A DNA stretch of 64,000 nt from Plectosphaerella cucumerina (taxonomy: Eukaryota > Ascomycota > Sordariomycetes > Glomerellales > Plectosphaerellaceae): positions 1,116,001 to 1,180,000 of the forward strand of contig JAGPXD010000006.1 in NCBI GenBank assembly GCA_020746995.1, written 5' to 3'. Made by a program: the position numbers and the translations under genes. Below, in pieces: positions 55,525 to 64,000 of this stretch; positions within the stretch are counted from its first letter, which is position 1, and each line of letters opens with the position of its first letter. The notes beneath the pieces are model-generated. The model was not told where the DNA came from, did no database searches, and saw nothing but the letters and a program-made list of their open reading frames with translations.

Positions 55525-57468
55525 TCAGCGGCCGCCGACCGTCTCGACGGAAACGGGTGGCTCGCGAGACTCCTTAGCCAGGCCAGAGGTCGGCGTCGAC
55601 TTGCCGGACAGCACGCCGGCGTAGCTCCATGTGGTGCCGCCGAGGCCCATGCCGACCGAAGCCCGCTTGCGCTGGCGGGAGGCCTGGTCATCGCCGTCCT
55701 CCTCCATGTTGAAGACGAAGGATGAGTCCTCCTCGTCGATAGGTGTGGTGTAGCGGCCCGAGGAACCTACGGAACCGCTGGAGACGTGGCGTTCCATCAT
55801 CCTGTCCTTGGCCGCGGGGCCAATGCCGCCGTTGCTCGTGGTACGTCCGACCGCCATCATGGGGTGCAGTCGAGGGCTGCCGCCGCCCTCATCGGCAAGT
55901 CTTGTCCGCGAGAACTGCTGGGTCAGAGCCGAGGTTGATGGCGAAAAATCCCGGAAGGAGCCGGCTCCGCCGCCGTTCATCTCGTGAGACAGCACCGAGT
56001 TCCGCAGGGGGCTACCGACGTGACCGAAGACGGAGGGGGCGTGCTTGTTGACCTCCTCCTCCTTCTGCCGCTGGAACAGGGGACCCCAGCGGCTGGGACT
56101 CGCACCTGTGAGAGGGCTTCCGGCCTCGACATCCACTGCGCGAATGGATCCACGACGGGCCTTTTCGACGGGCGTCAGAAGGTCCGAGAGGTCCTTGGGC
56201 ACGTAGTCTTCTTCCAGGAACGCGAACTCAGCGTCCCAGTCCCGGTCCACGGCTCCCTTGGGCAGGCTCGAGCTGAGCATCTTGGGTTTCGCGTAGCGGC
56301 TTGAGTGCATGGTCCGCTTGCCGAAGTACTCCTCTGTGGCGGGAGGGCTGCTGCCGGCGATTGGCGACAGGTAGTCGTTGCCGAAGGCAGATGTATGCAG
56401 GCTCTTGAGGGTCTCGGACGTCCGCTCCTCCTTTGCGTTGTGCAACGAGGGTGTCGGGGACTCGAGGCCAAACTTTGACGGCACGGACGAGGGCCACGGG
56501 GCGGCGGGGTATCGTGCGGCGTTGGAGATGCCTTGAGAGTCGAAGGAGGCGGGCAGCGGGGCGTCGAGGACGGAGAGGCCCTTGTTGACGGGCGAAAGGC
56601 CGAAGCCGAGCCTGCTGGCGAGATCGTCATCGCGGGGCGAGCCGTAGTTGGAGCCGGGGTGTGAGTAGGCGGTATCGATGGTGGGGAGGCCACCCTCAAG
56701 GCTCGGCTGGCGGCCCAGCTGGTGCTGGGCATCTTCGCCGTAGGGATACGTGGGGTTGTATGGAGGGACTCCGTCGCGGTACAGACCAGAGGTCAGGGCG
56801 CTCGTGGTGTTGGGGGTGTATGCGTTGCTGGTGGGCGGTTGGCCTCGGCCGAGGGCGAGGGGCGCCGTGCCGATGGTGACGCCATTCTTGCCATAGTTGA
56901 TGCGCCGACCGTCGGGGAGTATGTGGACGTTGGCGCACTTGGGACCGAACTTGCAATTGCCCTGGTAAAAAGGAAAATGTGTCAGCGTAGGTGCGTGGGA
57001 GAGGGCCACGCCGATCGTGATACCATGTGCGACAGGTAGGAGGCGGGCGGGCGGGGTGGTTGGAGTTTTGGCTTTTCCCGCTCACGCGACGGGGCGGCGG
57101 GCGGGCGGCGGCGACTCACCTTGGCAAAGTATTTGCAGACGGTCTCGGCCGAGTTGCCAATGTCGTGAGAGAAAGGGCAGGCATTGCCGGCCTGACAGGC
57201 GCCCTGACGGAAGAACTTGCAGGGCACGTGGGAAGTATCTGGAGGGAGCGGTGTTAGCATGCGAAGGGCGAGGCGGGGTTTGGAGGGGACCCGTGAAGTT
57301 CCCGGGTCGTCCGTCCTTTGCGCGCCCGTGTAACGTACTGGGCGGGCTGCGAGGGCCGTCGAACCTCGCCGAGGGTGCGGCGGGGCTCATGGCCGAGTTC
57401 GCATGACCATTCTGAGGAGGAATATTGACGCTGCCGGAACGGGCGTGGCGGAATTCGGTCGAGGGCAT
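55525..57468 (-). CDS. Tandem CCCH zinc-finger protein (Cps3/Lee1-like)
   Basis: Three exons, 57468-57339, 57238-57120 and 56961-55525, give 561 aa; introns are 100 and 158 nt. Residues 1-43 are a basic, Ser/Pro-rich start. Two C-x7-C-x5-C-x3-H fingers follow directly: CKFFRQGACQAGNACPFSH and CKYFAKGNCKFGPKCANVH, with the second finger cut by intron 2 after CKYFAK. Then HILPDGRRINY and a long low-complexity region of Ser, Pro and Gly, with the more conserved patches DWDAEFAFLEEDYVPKDLSDLL and RQRKRASVGMGLGGTTWSYAGVLSG. Such proteins bind AU-rich or other single-stranded RNA and control mRNA stability or translation; yeast relatives are Lee1 and Cps3-like proteins. Nuclear or cytoplasmic location is not determined. 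Confidence 0.88.
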
Positions 57469-60400
57469 GTTGGAGCACGCGCGAGGTGTTGGCGGAGGAG
57501 GATGGGGAGGAAGAAGAGAATTGGAGAATTGAGGGCTCAAGGGTCTAGTCCGCGGCCTACGGGACAAGGCGGGCGTGGGCGGCGTAGGCGGCGGCGTGGG
57601 AGTGGGCGTGGGCACGTCGGCGGTGGTGGCAGCAGTAGTGGACCACCACTTCCGGCGATGGGACAGGACCTGTTCCTGTTGCTGCTGGTTGCTGCTAGTG
57701 CCACAGCTGGCTGCGGCCCGCTGTCGTTGGTATCCAGAACGAAGCGCGGCGCGATCTGTGTCGGCGGTGAGGCGGACAGCAGCGGGAGTTGCTGATGAGG
57801 CGCCGATAGTATGGCGGGAGTCGGTCGCTTGTCGCCTGAGTGAATGGTACTGCTGATTTCGCAAGGGTCGCGAGCGCGAGTAGAGGAGTGCAGGGCGTGC
57901 AACTGGCGGCGTAGGGCTGGCTGAGGTGTGACGGTGTCCGTGTGGGTTCACGATAGAGGGGGGACCCCAGACGTCTTCTTCCTTGGTGGATGGGGGGAGG
58001 CTGGTGTAGAATCTGAGATGCCCGAAAGGCGGTCGGCGGCCAGGGAGTTCAGACGTGGGTGTTGACGGCGAGAGGAGGAGGACGGGAACAGCAGCCGGAT
58101 CGGGACCCCGCGGCGTCGAATCGTGGAGTGAGGGGGTTGATATGGACCTCAGGCGAGAACCAGGAGGGGAAGCGGAGGATGGGTGTTGCTGATGGCGGAC
58201 GACGCGATGCGACTGGCCCAAGGCGCCGCCTGGGTGAACCGAATGGTCGGGGCAGTCGGAGGGGCGGGTTCGAGATGGCGATGGGCGGTCTGGCGAATCA
58301 TGCAAGTGATCTGAAGAGTTCCTGAACATGAAGGAGGGGTCGACGGAGGGGAAGCCGTCGGAACATGAAGCTGATAACGGTTTGCGACTCGACTCGACTC
58401 GACTTGGGGCTTGACCAGTGAGGCAGGCCTGTCGTCCCAGCACTGTACAGGCAGTGATAAGGCAGGCCGGCAGGTAGGCGGCGTGCAGTGGAGGGCTCGA
58501 TCGACCTGGCGGGGTGAAATCGAGTAGCCCTGGATGGCCTGGCCCTGGCTGAGCTGGACCGCCTGGAGAAATGGCGACTTTCCGGGAGGGCGGTAGCGTC
58601 ACCGCGGGGTGTTGACAGGGGGTACCTGTGGCACGAATGTCACTCGTCGAGTGCGACTAGGGTGACTGCAGAAGCCTCCGGGGATTGTTGGTCCTTGGTC
58701 CAAGCAGGCACGTTTCCAAGATATCCTGAGTACGAAACAACCTGACAGATTTCAGCTGGTGTACTGGTAGTTCCCGTCTGGAAGACCTCGCTGGTGTTGG
58801 ATAGATATTTGTAGGTGACCAATAAGGGTACTGCCGGGATCTGACGAAATGTAAGAGCCGGTACTATGCGTTGTTGTCAGTAGGTACCGGAGGCGAGTAT
58901 GTGAGCGGTGCTCGTGCGGTGTCCGGAGCTGAGATGTGATATCCGGACGCTGTGCAAGGTGATAGGTGACGTGACGTGCAGGGTGAGAAAGCCGGAGGTA
59001 GCAGGTCGATGAGGAAGAAGGCACAGATCCGGTGATGGGATATGCTGGCCTCTTAAAGGGAAAGTACCTAGCACCAGTCGAAAAGGCAATGTCGGTATCC
59101 AGGCTGCTCGGGGCGTGTCCACAACCAGGCTGGCCTGACGCCTGAGGCCGGGGGCCTACGAGGCTGTAAAGTTCCCTCCCTCCACCGTCAGCTGAGCGGG
59201 CGTGGTTGGTTGGAGGGGGGCCAGGGTCGGTCCCTCCGCCTAGAGGTCACGACGGTCGTGGTGTAGGGTACGCGCGGTACGGCGCACTACCAGGTTGCGC
59301 AAAGCTCCAGGTCTCCCGTCGATAAAATCCGGGGAGGGCCAAAAAGACAGAGAGGCAGACAGGCCATGGCGGCGACAGGCCAGAGCGGGGAGGGGGGACA
59401 AGGGGGGGGATTCAAGCGTGGGTGGCTGAGACATTCTGGGCGATGTAGGGTCGGCGTGCCTCCATCACCATCCCCCACCCAACCCCCCCCATCTGATGCC
59501 CGTATATCCATCACGCGGAGGGTATGATGATGCAGCCATGCATGGTCGTGTTCCGGGACTGAACGGGTCTGTCGGGAAGGCAAGGAGGAGAGAGGTCCTC
59601 ACGGGAGTGGCGGCCATGTAGTCAGCCGCGTCTGTTTTGAGGTGTTGGTTTCGATAGACGTTGGTGAGTTGTTCTGTTGCAGCTGAAGGGCGCCAAGCAG
59701 CGGGCGAGGCCGACGTCCACCCCTGCCAGAAATAGTACAGACGACGGGAGGGAAGTTGACTTGAGTGGAGAAGCCGAAGTCGAAGTCGATGATGGGACCA
59801 TGCTGCCACTGTTCGGGTTGCGAGCAGGTTCAAGTTCCGACCCGGCGCAGTTCGATGGATTTCTGCATGCCAGTAGAAGAGCCAAGACCTGGTCGATGTT
59901 TCAGGCGACGACATTGAAAGTCTGCTGTGACTGGTCTGTCAAGTCGGGTCGCACAAACGGTGGGTGGCAGGAGCGACTGGCCATGCACCTGCTGCACCTG
60001 CCTGCCGCGTTCCGCCTACCGCCTTCCGGACTTGACACCGGGAAGGCAGCCTGTGGACTTTTTGGAAAATCGCAGGACGTCTCGCGAGTGTCGCATGGTA
60101 GTTGAGCTAGGCACATGTAGGTCCGCTGCAGAGGCCGCTTTCCCTCGCGGTACTCAACCTTCAACATGTCAATCAACGCAGCAACGTAGCAGGTCAATCC
60201 ATACACCAGGTCAATCGACGAAGCAAGTCCCAGGTGCCATGCGATACTCACAATGGTCATGCGATTTTCCAAGCCCGCAGCCTGTGGGGGGCACTTGGCT
60301 GCTGAAATCAACATTCAGTCATCCACTGATTTCTCCCTGTCCTGGCAGAAACAACATTCGACAGCTTCTTGTTCAAGTTTCCGTTCTTCCAGATCCACCA

Positions 60401-63400
60401 TCTCCCATCTTCTCTCATACACCCACTCGCTTCTTGACGACCGGCATCGCTCCCGCATGCAAGTCTCATTCCATCCATGGCGCCCCCGCCGCCCAGCCTC
60501 TTGTTGACACCATCCGACCCTCGTCGCACCACCTCGTGCCCAAGGACATGATACAAAACGACCAACCTCAATTCGGTCCCGGCTGCAGGTGTCCCGCAGG
60601 TACATCGCCGCCTCAATACGTTAGGCGATCTAGCCTAGCGATCTAGGAAGACCTGGGTACTCACGGATACTCTCTCGAATTACTCTCCATCAGCCGGGAC
60701 TCCTAGGAGACGTAGACTCTCTCGCACCATCGGCCACCAACTCGTACTACCTACCTATCCAAGCCTGTATGACGGCTGCTAGCGTTCCATGGCTCCAGGG
60801 TTGCTGAGGTGCCTTGGCGATCTCTGCTTCCAGATGGAGCCGCGCCATGTCGTGCACCCATCCGTTGCACAATCTACCTGCCTGGCGCACCGTGGCTTGG
60901 CGTTTATTCCGGCCCCGATGCTGCACGACACGAACGACGCTCCGCTCCAAGCATCACCCTGACTCGCAACGGGACCGGTGACATTTCGCCCAGCACCGCG
61001 CACCACAGCACAGCACCGCACCGCGTCGCCTTGCCTCGTTCTCGTGTTATCCGCACCACGCGCTGGACGACTCCGACTCGACTCGTCACAACACACCTAC
61101 AGTAGCACTTACGAGGCGCATGAAACACACCGAGAACGACTGCACCGGCCCCGCCTCCGAACTGGCGGAGCATCCTGTCCTCCCCCATATCACGGGCATA
61201 CCAGCCAACCGCCCGCCCCCTCATCCATCGTGGGGGTTTCCCAGGCACCGCCCGGAGGTGCAGGACGCGCACCTCTCTATTTCCCGTCCACTGGAAGCGT
61301 GTTGACGACTCCGTCTTCGCCTTTGGTGGGCATACTTCCCTGGTCATCCTTCCGGCAGCTGGCCCACCCGCGCCCACTGTTTGTTCAAGTCGATCAACCG
61401 CTCAGCCACGCCGGTGTATGTACAGGACCTCCGCTCACCACAAGACCAGCATGCGCCATGCCCCGTGTTCGACGGGAACTCTTGCCCTTCAGCTTTCTCA
61501 TACTAGACTTTGACTATCGTCAGTCCAAGGGGGCCCAAGGGCACGCCTGCGACCTCCTGACTCAAGCGACCCCGACCGCCACGGGCGTGGACAGCCGCCT
61601 CGAGGCATGTAGTCGAAGTACCTCGTCGATATCGAAGGCGACTGGACAGCCTTGGATCGCCTGCAGACCAACAAGCACGCACACACGCACACACCATCAC
61701 TGGAGAGAACGGCCGGCCTGCTTGCATACCTGCATACCCCACACCTGCCCAGTGCCAGCCGCTCTGTCCTCAGCCCCTTCAGTCCGCCATCCATCTCGTA
61801 TCAGGCTTCCCATGGCCACCCATCGCATTTGCCTCAAGGCGCGCTAGCCTTTGTGCCAAGCACCTCGATGCGCCTGCCGCGAACCAACGTCTTACTCTTT
61901 CCCATGTACCCCGTAGTCTGCCATGCTGAGGGGCGCCGCCATTGCCGCCACGAACTAACCCGTAGTGTCCGCCCGAGGCGGTCTGCAGACCACGGACATG
62001 GTTCATGCCCCAGCTAGCTGAGCGAAGAGGTCTGGAAGCCAAGCCGCGACACAACGATCGTCCCGTCCGGTCAGTCTGCGGCGTGAATATCGCTGCACGT
62101 CGTCGGCTTCCCATCTCAGGCCGTCCGGATCCGAGGCCCTTGTGGCGGCGGCCTTGCGGACGACCAACAGATCTCGCGGCTGGGCTCCAAGGGTTCACAG
62201 CGGGCGATATTCGTAAAAGATGTGTAACGCGCCCCCCTTCGCGTCCAACATCTCTGCCAAACTCGGAAATCTGGCCATGAGACGCTCTGCTTATTGGTAG
62301 GCCGGAGTTGCACACCACCTTCTCCTCCCCCTTCAAGGCCCCCCCTTCAAGGGTCGGCCAACGGAGGGGTCGGCTTGCGCAACCTTTTCCAAGATCCCAT
62401 GATCCCCACACATCCTCCCGCCCCGGCGCCGGCGTGCCACAGGCCCCCCCTTTCCGTTATCACTTGTTCATTCTCGTGGAGGAGGCGTCTCTGGACGTTT
62501 TTCGTTTCTCCGATGCCCCCCTGCCCCCTCCCTCTACTCAGTCCTGGACCCCCTCAACGCGTCTCCCGCCACGGCATGACCTTGCTCTGCTTCCTTGGAA
62601 CGAGACAAGGATGGCTGTTGTATCCCGCCAGCCCGCATCCTCTATGCGTTTCCTTCCAGGAAGAGGGGTCAAAAGGAGCAGCGTGCGACTCGGGTCCACC
62701 ACCGAATGCGACCCTCTCGTCCTGTCGGATCGTCGCGATCTTCACGGCATTGAGGACCCCGGCATAAACCCTTGACTTCCGGAACTCCCTCCGGGACCGA
62801 AAGGTCAAGGGTATCTCATGGCACCCTCCATCTTGCCTCCTTGCCTCCCCCCCGGACATGGCTCTCGCGGCGGCGGCAAAGTCCCTGCATGCCGATCGCC
62901 CAACGCGGTCCTCCCTCGTCGGCCGCGACCTCGCGAAGCCATCGTTGCTCCCGTCAGCGCGCGTCATCAAACACGCGATGGACCACGCGTGCGGACCCAG
63001 AGCAGGTTTTCGTCAAAGAGCCTAGCCTTGGCCCCGTGGTCACTCGGCCCGTCACGACGCGCCCGCCTCCGCCGCCAGAGCGGCATCTAGCCTCGTCGCG
63101 CCCCGGCTCGCTCGGGCTAGGAAGTCTAGGACAGGTCTCCCCTCCCCCCGGAAGGGCGGCCAATGGGTGGAGGGAGGGCCACTAAGCTCGCAGCCAGGCG
63201 GGCGCTGCCGGGGCCAAGTCCGCCAGTGGTCATGGGCACGGGGGAGGTGTGCTGACTTGCCATGTGACTTGTCGAGGTGGGTGTCTTGTCGCTTCGCTGC
63301 TGTTTGCTCCTTGTGGTGTGGGTGGGTGTCTCGAGCGTCGTGCGGTGAGCGTTTCGTGTTGGACACGGAGGCGTCGACGGCCGCACCCTTTTCTTTCCAA

Positions 63401-64000
63401 GGGAGAGTTCCGCGACCCAGGATTCCGGTGTTGTTATCGTGAGGTTGGTTACGCTGGCGGTGAAGGTGATGACGTTGTGATCGAGAGAGGCCGGCGGGGG
63501 CGTCTGGAGGGCATGTCGACCGAGACACCTCGTTGTGGAAGTGAGACGAAGGAATGGTACCGAGAGTCCGGTTTCGGATAGAGGAGGCACATGACCAACG
63601 GTATTGGCGCTTTGTGTTCTTTCTTACAATGCCTTTCTTCTATTACGCAGAGTCGGGTAGAGTACGGCCCGGAAACCGAGAGGCTGATGATATGTATGCT
63701 CTGTGCTGTGATGGCCCAAGCGATCGAGGTTTAGGTAAGGTATTGATGAAGATACCATTTTACCCAGTAAAGCGTATGTTTTGCCTTTTATGACCTCGGC
63801 CATATTCAATAGTAGCATGCCTGCCTGCACGGTACACGGTAGAATGAGTAACACGTCACCTTTAAGCTGGCCTCGCTGTGCCAAGACGCAGAATAGGGGT
63901 TGGGCGTCGAGCAAGACGTGCCACCAGCCCCTTTACTTCATTTGCCGATCAGCGCGAAGAGCCCATTTCACATGCACCAGAATTGACAGTTTCATCCACA
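57469..64000. other. 6.5-kb region upstream of the CCCH gene, no supported gene
   Basis: Many frames of 60-290 codons are open on both strands, but all are rich in Pro, Ser, Arg and Thr, overlap each other antisense, and show no domain, signal peptide or consistent splice pattern. Examples are 60978-61847 (+) and 61779-62411 (-). The longest open stretch, 57540-58602 (-), continues upstream of the CCCH start codon and may be transcribed as leader. A (GACTC)3 run sits at 58386. Base composition falls at the far right end (63550-63850). The region may be a long promoter, non-coding transcript or decayed sequence. Confidence 0.45.

Noticed and set aside
58386..58405. (GACTC)n run and other short tandem repeats (9275-9372)
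   Set aside because: Too short and degenerate to indicate a satellite, CRISPR-like array or mobile element; no transposon ends, target duplications or transposase motifs were found anywhere in the window.
57540..58602. Upstream continuation of an open frame before the CCCH start (Pro/Ser/Thr-rich)
   Set aside because: Could extend the CCCH protein N-terminally, but the sequence is low-complexity, starts without a good context, and the ATG at 57468 has a suitable context and basic start. Kept as leader or intergenic.
60978..61847. 289-codon plus-strand frame
   Set aside because: No motif, Pro/Ser/His/Arg-rich, and the minus strand is open in overlapping frames.

Overview
The window is nuclear DNA of a filamentous ascomycete (Pezizomycotina, most likely Sordariomycetes). 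The evidence is GC-rich coding sequence, many short introns (about 45-160 nt) with GTRNGT donors and CTAAC branch sites, monocistronic genes on both strands, and fungal-restricted families: a PNP-NACHT-ankyrin NLR, a SAT4-type rhodopsin-domain membrane protein, a DUF3405 protein, a HET-associated region and a heme-thiolate peroxygenase. Species cannot be fixed from the sequence alone. Gene models below were built by hand from reading frames, splice sites and remembered family consensus; no searches were run.

Layout. 0-8 kb: a small secreted protein, a SUR1-like inositolphosphoceramide glycosyltransferase and a four-TM protein. 8-18 kb: an orphan HET C-terminal region (-), an L-2-haloacid-dehalogenase-type HAD enzyme (-), a GT34 glycosyltransferase with a one-base shift in a poly-C tract (+), a small Cys-rich single-TM protein (+) and a five-exon GH51 arabinofuranosidase (-). 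19-28 kb: an NCS1/FCY2-like permease, two small P-loop kinase-like proteins around an NTF2-like basic protein, a DUF3405 type II membrane protein, and a secreted peroxygenase with PCP and EHD motifs. 30-36 kb: an accessory-looking pair, a 1,140-residue PNP-NACHT-ankyrin NLR diverging from an F-box protein.

36-57 kb is mostly conserved housekeeping: mitochondrial tricarboxylate carrier, SAT4 protein, alpha/beta hydrolase, protein-L-isoaspartate methyltransferase, Bsd2/NDFIP-type ubiquitin-ligase adaptor, Cbp6/UQCC2-like cytochrome b assembly factor, a proline-rich conserved protein, complex I subunit NDUFS8 head to head with mitochondrial acyl carrier protein, and a tandem CCCH zinc-finger protein. 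The last 6.5 kb contain no gene I can support.

Functional themes: mitochondrial respiration and carbon export (carrier, Cbp6-like, NDUFS8, ACP), Golgi glycosylation (SUR1-like, GT34, possibly DUF3405), plant-biomass or environment facing enzymes (GH51, peroxygenase, dehalogenase) and non-self recognition (NLR, HET region). The most unusual items are a 129-nt imperfect hairpin followed by a T7 Pol III-type terminator at 46.3 kb, two GC-AG introns within 5 kb, the GT34 frameshift, and the NLR/F-box pair.
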